A stretch of 64,000 nt of DNA from assembly GCA_963565915.1 (NCBI GenBank), contig OY751486.1:1426001-1490000 (forward strand), in the 5' to 3' direction. Under the pieces are notes generated by a model that was not told where the DNA came from, did no database searches, and saw only the letters and a program-made list of their open reading frames with translations. This stretch comes from Entoloma clypeatum (Eukaryota; Basidiomycota; Agaricomycetes; Agaricales; Entolomataceae). Made by a program: the position numbers and the translations under genes. Shown here piece after piece: positions 19,010 through 28,751 of the stretch (position 1 is the stretch's first letter; each line of letters begins with the position of its first letter).

Positions 19010-21010
19010 TCACAATCGGCCGGGGCGGAATCGGATGACGAGGTTGAACTGAGAAAGGTATTCCGACCATCGGACTTGTCGGCGTGAAAGAACTTTGGTG
19101 GTGGCAAAATACTCGAGATTTTTGTGGTCGGTGACGACGTCAATCGGAGTACCGGAGCCTTCGGGGTAATGGCGCCAAATTTTAAACGCTTCGTAGATGG
19201 CAAGAAGTTCCTTATCGTGAGTGTCATAGTTTACTTCGGGGGCCGTGAAGGTGCGGGAATGGAATGCGATGGGGTGGACTTCATTGTCGGAGGTGACTAT
19301 CGACAGAATAGCCGCTAGGGCATAGTCGGATGCGTCGGTTTCGACAATTATCGGAGAGTCGGGAATCCAGTGTGTCAGGATCGGAGCGGTGGTAAATGCC
19401 TTTTTCAGGTCATTAAAAGCGGTTCGAGCGTCGTCGGAGAACAGCCAAGTGGCATGTTTCCTGGTTAAACGAGTGAGTGGAATAGTGATGTTGGAATAGA
19501 ATGGAATGAAACGTCGGTAAAAGTTTGCAAAACCTAAAAAGGACTGGACGTCCTTCACTCTGCGCGGTTCAGGCCAATCCTGAATAATCTTGACTTTCGC
19601 TTCCGACATTTTGAGTCCGTCGGGAGAAAGGATAAATCCAAGATATTCTACAGTTTCGGCAGAGAAGTCGCACTTGTCGGCGCGGGCGTAAAGACCATGT
19701 TGTCGGAGTCGTCGGAGGACTTCTCGGACATGTTTTTTGTGTTCCTCGGGGTTGTCGGAGTAGATCAGGATGTCGTCGAGGTAAACGGTAACGCAGTTGT
19801 CCAGAAGGTCGGAGAAGATGTCGTTCATAAAACGTTGAAAGGCTGCAGGTGCGTTAGACAATCCGAATGGCATGACTAACCATTCAAATGATCCATAGCG
19901 AGTGCGGAATGCAGTTTTCCATTCGTCACCTTCAGCGATGCGGACTAGGTGGTATGCGTGTCGGAGGTCTATGGTGGTATAAACGCGTGCTTTTCCGGCA
20001 GTGGCTAAGAGGTCGGAGATGAGCGGAAGTGGGTATTGGTCCTTCTTCGTGATTTTGTTCAGGCCTCGGTAGTCAATGCATAGTCGGAGTGATCCATCTT
20101 TCTTTCGGACGAAGAGGATCGGAGCGCCGTGAGGTGAACTAGAAGGTTTGATAAAACCGATATTGAGGTGCTCGTCGATGAAGTCTCGGAGGGATCCAAG
20201 TTCGGATTGCGAGAGTGAGTACATCGGACCAATCGGAGGGGAAGTACCTTCCTCCAAATTGATCTTGAGGTCGTACGGTCGGTGGGGTGCAAGGGTGTCG
20301 GCTTTTTTCTTACTGAATACATCAGCAAAATCGTGGTATTCCTCGGGTATGCCAGAGAGGTCGGGAGCATCGTCGGAGACAGACACGGAATTGGCGGAGA
20401 TGTCGGAGAGGTGAACGCGGAAAGCGTATGCCCCAGGAGCTTTACATGCATGGAGATATGCGGCTGCATTGACCATGGTAATCTGTGGCAGGTCGGAGGT
20501 GTTCGGAGTGAGCGGATCGGAGGTGCCCATCGGAGAGGGCGGACACTGCAGAGGTGGCGGAGCTGCCTCAGCAGTCGACGTCGGAGTCGGACTCGGAGTG
20601 TCGGGTAACGTAGAACGGAATAAGATACTGCCCAATACCCAGTCAATCAACGGATTGTAGCGGGTGAGCCAGTTGTGTCCTAGAACCAAATTACAAGACG
20701 AATCGAGGGTTGTCACGTAAAATGCGACGGTCAGAAGTTCACCGGAAGGAAATCGGAGAGGAAGATCGATAGATTGTGTGATATACGTATTTGAAGAACC
20801 GTCAAAAAGTTTCAAAACCATAGGTGAAGGAATCGGAGTCGGAGATAAGTTTAAAGAAGAAATAAATCTGGTATCTGCGAAGCAATGTGTAGAACCAGAA
20901 TCAATAAGAGTCTTTATCGGAAGAGAATCGGAAAAGGTCGGAGATATCAAATCAATACATAGAGAGTTCGGATTTGAGAGAGCGGACGCATTGAGTCGGA
21001 GGGTTTCCAA
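19010..21010 (-). CDS. pol: Gypsy-1 protease, reverse transcriptase and RNase H (5' half of pol)
   Basis: The protease active site is LIDSGSTHC (Asp-Ser-Gly). The reverse transcriptase has TIDLRHAYH, VMPFGLSNAP and the catalytic YLDDILIYS. RNase H shows VETDASDYALAA, DKELLAI and VTDHKNLEYF. It ends at an in-frame TGA (19012-19010), one codon after PGRL, where related elements usually have Gly; the frame then continues into integrase. The nominal start is a non-ATG codon. The frame is open back to the AAAAAAA run at 21079-21073, so translation most likely enters by -1 frameshifting from gag-b. Confidence 0.9.
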   Translation of the reverse strand: METLRLNASALSNPNSLCIDLISPTFSDSLPIKTLIDSGSTHCFADTRFISSLNLSPTPIPSPMVLKLFDGSSNTYITQSIDLPLRFPSGELLTVAFYVTTLDSSCNLVLGHNWLTRYNPLIDWVLGSILFRSTLPDTPSPTPTSTAEAAPPPLQCPPSPMGTSDPLTPNTSDLPQITMVNAAAYLHACKAPGAYAFRVHLSDISANSVSVSDDAPDLSGIPEEYHDFADVFSKKKADTLAPHRPYDLKINLEEGTSPPIGPMYSLSQSELGSLRDFIDEHLNIGFIKPSSSPHGAPILFVRKKDGSLRLCIDYRGLNKITKKDQYPLPLISDLLATAGKARVYTTIDLRHAYHLVRIAEGDEWKTAFRTRYGSFEWLVMPFGLSNAPAAFQRFMNDIFSDLLDNCVTVYLDDILIYSDNPEEHKKHVREVLRRLRQHGLYARADKCDFSAETVEYLGFILSPDGLKMSEAKVKIIQDWPEPRRVKDVQSFLGFANFYRRFIPFYSNITIPLTRLTRKHATWLFSDDARTAFNDLKKAFTTAPILTHWIPDSPIIVETDASDYALAAILSIVTSDNEVHPIAFHSRTFTAPEVNYDTHDKELLAIYEAFKIWRHYPEGSGTPIDVVTDHKNLEYFATTKVLSRRQVRWSEYLSQFNLVIRFRPGRL

Positions 21011-21069
21011 AGGTGCACGAAAGGAGTCAACGCAATCCCCAGTACGTGCTGGAATCTGAGGACTGCTTA

Positions 21070-21079
21070 CTATTTTTTT
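21070..21079 (-). promoter_or_regulatory. Slippery heptamer for -1 frameshifting, Gypsy-1 gag to pol
   Basis: Minus strand reads TCA AAA AAA TAG in the gag frame. A AAA AAA is a canonical X XXY YYZ slippery site with the gag stop directly after it. A -1 slip continues into an open frame (KKIVSSPQ...) that leads to the protease without a stop. Confidence 0.7.
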
Positions 21080-21480
21080 GACTCAGTCGTCTTCTCCGAT
21101 TTGTCCTCAGCTTGGGCCGCGCGGGCCTTTGCTTTGGTGTTAGAAGACGATTTCTTCGAACAGTCGGAAGCCCGATGACCAACGTTGCCGCAAAACATGC
21201 ATAAATTATTGTCAAATCGTCGTTGGCGTTCTTGGGGAGTTAATTTCCCATCTTTGCCAAGTTTGTCGGAGAGGGCGGATTTTGGAGAGGTGGATGACGA
21301 TTTTTGTTGTTGTTGCGAGTTGGGTTTAGACGATGAGGAGTTGTTGTTGGAGGATGATGAAGCGGGGGTCTGTTTTTTGTCGGATTTGTCGGATTTGTCG
21401 GACTTTGGAGTAGATTTGTCGGAGGAGCGCGATTTCTCACGTTGACGTTCCCAGTAGCGAGCATCAATGTTATGGGCCAT
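21070..21480 (-). CDS. gag: Gypsy-1 gag-b: nucleocapsid with CCHC zinc knuckle
   Basis: 136 residues starting MAHNIDARYW, followed by a Ser/Asn/Gln/Lys-rich linker and a zinc knuckle CMFCGNVGHRASDC (C-x2-C-x4-H-x4-C), then a Lys/Ala/Glu tail. The ATG overlaps the gag-a stop as TAATG, with G at -3 and G at +4, a favourable start context. It is either a separately initiated product (stop-restart) or the second half of one gag split by a single-base deletion. Confidence 0.8.
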   Translation of the reverse strand: MAHNIDARYWERQREKSRSSDKSTPKSDKSDKSDKKQTPASSSSNNNSSSSKPNSQQQQKSSSTSPKSALSDKLGKDGKLTPQERQRRFDNNLCMFCGNVGHRASDCSKKSSSNTKAKARAAQAEDKSEKTTESKK

Positions 21481-22295
21481 TACTTCAACTCGGCGAGAGT
21501 CTTTGGTTTGGGAAAAGTCCCCAAAATGTCCTTGATGTGTTCCGCTAAACCGGTATAGTACCAATATCGGAGCGCGCCATCATCCCACTGCATGCGAGCG
21601 GAAAGACGTTTGAAGTCCACGTTGTAACGTAGGATCTTCTGATTGTCGCGCATCCGAAGGTGATCCAGGCTATCCTCTGCTTCTCCGGTCGGATCGATAG
21701 GTCCGAATTCGGATCGGAGGATGTGCACAAAGGCGGACCAGTCGTCCAACCAGACAGAGTCGTTGTCGGACTCTCCCAAGAGGGTGGGCTCAAACCATTC
21801 GAGCGCGGTTCCTCGGAGGTACGACAGAGCGAAACTGACTTTGTTATCATCATCGTCAAAGGCGGGGTTGTTTCGGAAATATAGTGTGCATTGTGCGAGG
21901 AAACTGGTGAGTTTCCGAGAGTCGGAACCGTCAAAAGTGTCGGGTTCCTTCGACTTCTTTTTCGGAGTTTTCGGAGTCTCTCTACGTCGGAGCTCCTGCG
22001 TCATAAGCATAATTGCTTCGGCGAGGTTTGGAGTTTGCTCGCGACGGAAAGGATTGTTATCATCAAAAGGAGAGGTCGGAGATTTAAAAGGACGGAATTC
22101 TTCAGGAATCGGAGGTCCTTGTGTCTGAGGTGTTCGGAGACGAGGTGTCGGAGATATGGGGTCAGGCTCGGGTGCAGATTCTTCTGCGGGAATATCTTGG
22201 AACGTATGTAGAAATGTCGCCCTGGTGTCCTGCAGGTTTGAAGCTTCCGCTGCAGCTGCTGCTGCGCGGGAGTTCTGTGTGTTGCGGGCTGCCAT
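21480..22295 (-). CDS. gag: Gypsy-1 gag-a: capsid
   Basis: 271 residues. An Ala-rich N-terminus and proline-rich segment precede the capsid region (KEPDTFDGSDSRKL, SYLRGTALEWFEP) typical of Ty3 gag, ending with FPKPKTLAELK and TAA. Normally MAHNIDARYW would follow in the same protein; here it is in the next frame. It starts 47 bases inside the 5' LTR boundary. Confidence 0.88.
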   Translation of the reverse strand: MAARNTQNSRAAAAAAEASNLQDTRATFLHTFQDIPAEESAPEPDPISPTPRLRTPQTQGPPIPEEFRPFKSPTSPFDDNNPFRREQTPNLAEAIMLMTQELRRRETPKTPKKKSKEPDTFDGSDSRKLTSFLAQCTLYFRNNPAFDDDDNKVSFALSYLRGTALEWFEPTLLGESDNDSVWLDDWSAFVHILRSEFGPIDPTGEAEDSLDHLRMRDNQKILRYNVDFKRLSARMQWDDGALRYWYYTGLAEHIKDILGTFPKPKTLAELK

Positions 22296-22341
22296 AACTG
22301 GAATTTGAAATACGGATAAGCGAGTGGCAGTTTGAATATAC

Positions 22342-22825
22342 TGTTAAGAACTGATCGACAAAACGTCGGAGCTACGTCGGACGCGTCGGAAGGTCGGAGG
22401 GTCGGAGCGCGTGCAACGTAGGGGCAAGGACTTGGCTTCAACTTGTGTGTTGCGCCCTCGCTAATACGTTGGTGTCCTTATTTCGGAGGATCGGAGGATC
22501 GGAGGTCGGAGGTCGGACTCAAGTTAAGAGTCGGAAAGAGGACGGGAGGTATGATGTCGAATCTAAGTTGATATTCAAACTGAAGCTAATACACGATTCT
22601 ACATAAGTTTAAATACTATGTCGGAGGACGTGTGGCTTCGTCGGAGTCGGATAACGAGTGGCTGTCGGAGATTCTTAACATAAGTAAAATGGTTGGATGT
22701 AAGTAATGTACGTAGTAACAAGATTCATAACAGTAAGTATGCATAATAAGTATTAGTCAAAATGTCGGAGGTGTCGGAGGTGTCGGGATTGGTCGGAAAT
22801 CGTCGGAATGGATCGGAATGTAACA
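22342..22825 (-). repeat. Gypsy-1 5' LTR
   Basis: 484 bp, TGTTAAGAAC to GGAATGTAACA on the plus strand. It retains CpGs that the other LTR has lost. No TGG-type primer binding site is obvious next to it on the element strand (GTATATTCAAACTGCC follows). Confidence 0.92.
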
Positions 22826-25800
22826 ACCGCAACCTATTCCAACTCAATTGTATGCACATGCGTGTCGAACAATCCTTCCTCGCCCGCCGCCTCCCTACTC
22901 TTGATACTTGGCACCACCGCCTTGGCCACGCTAACCTTCAATCGGTCTATGACATGGCTACCAAAGACCTCGTTGAAGGTATGCCCATTGATCTATCCAC
23001 TCAACCAGCCAAATGTGACACATGTATCCTTGGCAAACAGACTCGTACACCTGTTCCGACGGTTCACATTGGGGAGAGGTCAAAGAGGAGACTTGAGGTG
23101 GTGTGGGTTGACCTAATGGGCCCCATGCCCATTGAGTCACGGAGCCACAAGCGATACCTTATGAATATCGTAGACAACTGTACCGTGTATCCCTGGACAT
23201 TCCCCCTTCGCCTAAAATCCGACGTGTTACCCACTCTACAGGCTTGGACGAAGCGTATTGAGGCAGAGACTGGTTCTAAGGTTGGAAAGTTCCGTTTTGA
23301 TGGTGGTGAGCTTGAGTCGAAGGCAATGGAGACCTGGTGCGCTGAGAATGGCTATGGTTTTGAGTTGACGGCACCCTACACATCTGCCCACATAGGCGCA
23401 TGCACAGGACGATCATGAACAAGGGGCGGGCCATGCGTATCCAGACAGATTTGCCTCCCTCCCTCTGGGATGAATTTGCGTTAACATCCTCCTACCTGTC
23501 GTCGCGAACCTTCACCCGCTCCATCAAGATGACACCCTATGAAGCTTGGCACAACCGCAAGCCTGACCTTTCCCATCTCCAGGAGATTGGCTGTCGGGCG
23601 TTCGTCCTCATCCAAGACAAGCATAACCCGAAGATATATGCCCGCTCCTTTGAGTGCGTGCTCATTGGGTATGCTCAGAACGCCAAAGCCTACCGTCTAT
23701 ACCACAAGGGCACAGGACATGTCGTCCAGTCCTACCACATCGATTTTATTGAACGACATGACTCAGCTCCCTCCCGCCTCTTCCCTGGCTGCATTGCCGG
23801 ATTCCCCTCAACCTCTGCGGCTCCTGATACCACCTCACGTCGTGCCTCTGTTGAAGACGAGGACAACGCTGATGCACCCATAGTCCCTGATCCTATGGCT
23901 CCTCTCGGCCCCCTCCTTATGCTGGCTGATCCCCTACCAATGCCACTGCCCCTGGTCGACAACCCCGCTCCTGCCCCAGACCTTGTACCTCCCCCACCTG
24001 TCACTCCACCTCGACCCACTGGCCCTTTACCCGTTCTGGATGCTCCTGCCCCACCCCGTCAGTCTATGCATGCCCTAGCTCCTTCCATGTGGCGTGCGCT
24101 CACCGACAGCATCCAGTTTGAGTCTCAAACTGACCAGGCCGTTGCCGAATCTCGAGAAGCTGCCCGTCGTGTGCAGGAGCACCGTGCCACTGCCAAAGAC
24201 GAACGTCACCGTGCTGTTGTTGAGATGCGTCAGGCTCTTGCAGACCCCAACCCCGATTTAACTCCTCCGACATCGCCCACTATAAACCTAGATGCAACCC
24301 TCGCAAACCTCGCGACCATGGACAACGACGACCTCTGCCTGTTCAACCACGCCTTCGCAGCTGCTCTCGCATCCCCCGTCATCAACACCACTTATCCGGC
24401 TGACCCTACCTCCCTCTCGGAGGTCCTAAACTCCCCCGATGCCGCTGGCTGGCGCGAAAGCATCCTTGACGAGCTGAAGAGTCTTAAGGACATGGGAGTT
24501 TACAAGTTGGTCCCCCGCTCCGCCGTACCTGCCGGTCATAAGGTCTTGAAAGGAAAATGGGTCTTCCATGTCAAGCACAATGAACTTGGCCGTCCAGTCC
24601 GCCTCAAGTCGCGTCTTGTAGCAAAGGGGTTTGAACAGGTCTTCGGACAAGACTACGTCGAAACAACATCGCCTACACCGCGCATGGAGTCTCTCCACCT
24701 CATCCTACACATCGCCGCTGTCAATAATTGGGAGATCCAACAGATCGACGTCAAGATGGCGTACCTTTATGGCCTGCTTTCCGCCGACGAAGTCGTGTAT
24801 ATGGAGCAACCGGAGGGTTTCCCTGAGGTAGGCAAGGAAGATTGGGTGGCATGAAGCAGAGCGGCCGGATTTGGAACAAGCCGATGAACAAGGCTATGCT
24901 TTCTTGGGGGTTCAAGCGCCTCTCTGCAGACTCGTGCGTTTACTACCAGGTGACGAAAACAGGCATCATCCTCACCGCCGTCTATGTTGATGATTTTCTC
25001 ATTACTGGAAGCTCTGCCGCTGAATGCGAAGCTCCCAAGAAACAGCTGCGTTCTTTTTGGAACATCAGCGACCTTGGGAATGCTAGTTTCTGCCTCGGGA
25101 TCGCTATCTCCCGTGACCGCGAATTGCGTACAGTTTCCATTTCGCAAGCATCCCTCATCGACAAAATCACCTCATCCTTCAGTCTCGGCGGTTGTCACCC
25201 AGTCCATATGCCAATGCTGCCTGAACACACTAACCTCATGCGCCCTGACCCCTCCGTTATCTTGCCCACTGCTGAGAAGTCCTCTCTCGCTGCGTTGCCT
25301 TATAGATCGCTTGTTGGGACCCTCATGTATGTCGCCGTTGGCACTTGCCCTGACATCTCTTGGGCTGTTGCAAAACTCATGCAGTTCCTCGACTGCTACC
25401 GTCTGGAGCACTGGGAAGCTGCTGTCCGTGTCTCCCGCTACCTGCAAACTACCCGCGATCTTCACCTTGTCCTTGGCGGCAAGCAAGATATCAACCTCGT
25501 TGGTTTCCCTGACTCCTCCTACGCCGACGACCTCTGCAATCGTCAAACCTTCATGGGCTACTGCCACTCCCTCGGAGGAGCTGTTTTCTCATGGTCTGCG
25601 CGGAAGCAACGGAGTGTGGCTGTGTCCACTTGTGATGCTGAGTACATGGCGTTGAGCGAAGCCTGCCGGGAAATCACCTGGCTCCGCATCTTTTTACGGG
25701 AAATCGGCCTCCTGCGCCCTGGGCCCAGCACTCTCCTCTGCGACAACGATCCCGCCGTCTGCCTTGCCTTCAACCCCGGCCGACATTCGCGTAGCAAACA

Positions 25801-25960
25801 CATTGACGTCCGCTTTCACTACACCTGGCAATGTCTCGAAGACGGCATTGTCGACGTTGCACGTGTCCCCAGTGCCGATAACATTGCAGATATTCTCACC
25901 AAACCTCTCCCTCGCCCCAAATTTGAGCGTTTTCGACTCTTCCTCGGGCTGTGTGCGTGA
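22826..25960 (+). pseudogene. pol: Copia-1 pol: pre-integrase, integrase, reverse transcriptase, RNase H
   Basis: Three frames join end to end. 22826-23399 has the pre-integrase zinc region (WHHRLGHANL, CDTCILGKQ) and the first part of the integrase core. A small deletion at about 23392-23400 removes the segment holding the catalytic Glu, between YTSAHIG and MHRTIMNKGRAM. 23400-24854 continues the integrase C-terminus, a proline-rich linker and the start of RT (KGKWVFHVK, IQQIDVKMAYLYG). A second small deletion at about 24852 shifts to 24854-25960, which has the catalytic YVDDFLIT, then SLVGTLMYVA, and RNase H (SRSKHIDVRFHY). Both deletions make it inactive. Confidence 0.88.
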
Positions 25961-26086
25961 TTACGCCTCCCTACTGCGCCATGGTCATTTTTTTTTCTTC
26001 TTCCTTTTCCATTTCCGACTCCTTTTTTTTTTCTCTACTCTCATGGCATCTCTTGTCCAAACCTCCTTCTCTCCGCTTGTCGTGTT

Positions 26087-26358
26087 GAGGGGGGGTGTTG
26101 GGATTTCACCACGACGTGCATCCACACCTTCGGTCACATTATCATATTATATAATCATCCCGTTCCCTTATATACCTTCCTTGGGCGCGTCTACTTCCCT
26201 CAGTTGATTTTGTTCATCAGCTGAGGTATGTCCACGCGTCCTCCCCCACATTCCATATACTTACTTATCCCTTACTACAGCAGTTACGGTACAGGTTAGT
26301 ATACGGAATACAGTTGATTTTGTTCATCAGCTGAGCAGTTACGGTACAGATTCTTACA
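26087..26358 (+). repeat. Copia-1 polypurine tract and 3' LTR
   Basis: GAGGGGGGG precedes the LTR that starts TGTTGGGATTTC at 26096 and ends TTCTTACA at 26358 (263 bp). A phrase CAGTTGATTTTGTTCATCAG is repeated inside it. Confidence 0.8.
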
Positions 26359-28458
26359 ATGAGAAGTACGTCAGCATTGTCCACCCGGAACCTGATGTAT
26401 GTTTATTCTCTTTGAGTTGGGGTTTTCCTTTTGTTAACATCATTTTGCCGATAGCGATCTACTTGTGCTCATCTTCATGCTGCTCGTCAACAGAGCATGG
26501 TAAAATTCAAAAACGCGGTTGTAGCCGGCGTCGTCGCTGTTGTATGTGCACAACATGGATTCTTCCTCCCCCAGGGAGTTGTGGATCTCCAAAAGGGTGA
26601 AGCGTAGGCCTGTTCAATCAGTATTACATGGTGGCATGCTAATATTCCCCTAGATTTGACCTTGTTGACTATGCGCTGTGTTTCGCACTATCCGAAGCCA
26701 CTCTTCTATGATGGATTCGACTCAGCTATGACGTCTGGTGCCATTACTGGATCAACCTCTTGAAGCGGATCAAGCAATATTTCCCGGCCCTGGTGCCTAT
26801 CATTGAGTGGCTTGACGGTGCCATTCTGAGTCTCCATGTACACAATCATCTCACCGAATGTCAGTACAAATGGGCCTTTAAATACATGCCTCATTCTGGA
26901 GAAACCTACGGGGAACTCATTGAAACAACATGGGCGGAGCAAAATCAGTCGGCTGGTAGCACAAAGGAAATGAATAAGGGGCACAGGCATGAAAGTTTGG
27001 ATGCAGCTTTCAACTTCTGGAACTGGTCGAAGTATATTCGCATGAGTACGCTCCATTTTTCAAGGGACCAGGCAGAATCTTATGGTTCTCAGCTGCCACC
27101 CTATCATGCCAATTCAAAGCCGCGGTACCTCGCTTGGCGACTTGCGAGCAGGAATTCAATGATCTGACAGAATGGTTTGGCTCTACCCTCATTGCTCGGT
27201 GGAAAGCATCAGAGATGAATGGAAGTGGACAGAACGAGAAGGGAGAAAGTCTATACGAGGCTCGTATCACGAAAGGTATATACTGACCACAAAGAATTTA
27301 ATTGATACTTACCACATCTTCAGGGCCTCCAACGCAGGGCCGTGCTTACCAGCAGCTGGTGGAAGCTGAGATGGAAGCTGAACTGGCAGGACAGGCTTTG
27401 ACAGGGGATGCACAGATCATTAATATGGGGCTCAAGCTTGAGCAGCAGCACTGCGTATCCAGACATCATCTCTTTCACAATGTCTGAACCAAAACTACAG
27501 AGATCAAATCGTGCAGCTGGCTGCCAGCAAGGATACACCGTGGAAAGCTCTTGTCACTGCCCGCGTCAAGTTTCTTCGCGACCTTATCAAGTGGCGAGAA
27601 ATGCAGCTTGAACGCTGCCCCAAGCTCCGCAAGGAAGTTGTCATCGTTGACCCCTCTGAACCAGAAAAAGAAGAGCTGAAGCTCCCTTCCAACTTCAAGG
27701 ATCCACGCCGGCGGGAATCTCTTGGACTCTCAAAGCTCGCAAATACGGAGCACACCTTATGTGAAGGGAAAGCTCGCGATGCTCTCCACAGTCTTCATCT
27801 TGCCATCAAAACATTCAACTACAACTTTGACTTCAAGAAGGGCAATGTCCGTGGTCAGTCAGTGAATACCCGTGCACAGACATACCTTGCAATCTTGGGA
27901 AAGGATATTAAAAAGGCTGCCAACAAATATCGATGTGCTCGCGATGCACTGATATCCCTCGGGCTTTCAAAGGAAGACAGGAGCCTTCAGCCTCTCCTCA
28001 ATTCTGAGCTATGGGGGAAAGACGACAGCACCGCCCCTCTTCTTGGTGAGACCAAAAGACAGGAGCCGTGGTTCTGGACAGTAGGGCATCCCAGTGGACT
28101 CTCGCCAGTAGAGGAAAAGGAGTGGAGTGTGGAGAGTAAGCTCTATTATTCCTCCACAAAAACCATTTGGACTAAAGTCACTTGGGCAGTGGATCACGTG
28201 AAATGGTTCCGTGTGCGTGCACTTCAAGACCGCGCCCATGAAGAAGTGGAAATACTCACTGAAGAGTTCAAGCGCACCAAGATATCATTCAGAAAGATGG
28301 CTGATGTCTGGCGTGAATTAGCGGAGGGCCACGAGGCGGGGTATGCGGCATATGCATACAAGAAGTCTTCCATGTATGGCGACTTCGCGGCTGACTGTGA
28401 GACGGCCTACCAGAGCATTGTTCTTGGAAAGGCTCCATCGAAGGCTCCTTCAAGTTGA
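26359..28458 (+). pseudogene. KDZ-superfamily transposase, 5'-truncated and broken
   Basis: Exons about 26359-26399, 26492-26603, 26654-27267 and 27326-28458, with short GT/AG introns (one of exactly 50 nt). Conserved KDZ blocks: VAVVCAQHGFFLPQGVVDLQ, YDVWCHYW, then HVHNHLTECQYKWAF with GHRHESLDAAFNFWNW, and a C-terminal helical region with VKWFRVRALQDR and GYAAYAYKKSSMYGD. Lesions: in-frame TGA at 26709-26711 and frameshifts near 27140 and 27459. The N-terminal CxC zinc part is absent because Copia-1 lies there. KDZ elements are DNA transposons expanded in mushrooms and linked there with TET/JBP genes; none of those is visible here. Confidence 0.82.
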
Positions 28459-28750
28459 TGGACATTGTTATTGTCTGATTTGGCATGTCTCAGATTGGTG
28501 GACCAGTTTGGATTGGATTGGATAGGGGGCCATGTTTCCTGTAGACGAAGTCATTCTACTTAGATTTGATAGGAATGGTTTTTGGATAGAATAGGATTGG
28601 ATACACTAGGATGGACATTGGTATGTGAGTCTTGTGTACTTTCTCCCGGTGCGGATGAGCTGGGATAGGATAGGATGGGATAGATTCAATTATGGTACTA
28701 GTGTACTTATATGACACTGTAGCATATAAGGGGGAATGTAATTGGATAGG
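28459..28750. other. Spacer with GGATAGGATTGG-like simple repeats
   Basis: Short direct repetitions of GGATAG, GGATTGGAT and their neighbours. No coding region. Confidence 0.5.
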
Positions 28751-28751
28751 A

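Larger units (their letters stand above)
15694..22825 (-). mobile_element. Gypsy-1: chromodomain Ty3-type LTR retrotransposon
   Basis: Two LTRs (TGTTA...TAACA) enclose gag and pol on the minus strand and an accessory gene on the plus strand. The order in the element's direction is 5' LTR, gag-a, gag-b, protease-RT-RNase H-integrase-chromodomain, antisense gene, polypurine tract, 3' LTR. The LTRs are nearly identical apart from a 16-bp length difference, and most of the few substitutions are CpG changes in the left LTR, so insertion is recent. Outer flanks (ATCCA left, ACCGC right) do not form a target duplication. Both strands are strikingly rich in the word TCGGA/TCCGA. Confidence 0.9.
22826..26358 (+). 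mobile_element. Copia-1, 5'-truncated Ty1-type element
   Basis: Starts abruptly at the right edge of Gypsy-1 inside the pre-integrase domain and ends with a polypurine run and 3' LTR. The missing 5' half is not found left of Gypsy-1, so the junction is not a simple insertion. The 3' end lies within a KDZ transposase gene. Confidence 0.85.

Noticed and set aside
22762..22825. Coding start of the Copia-1 frame inside the Gypsy-1 LTR
   Set aside because: The first 20 or so residues are LTR sequence read by chance before the truncated Copia frame.
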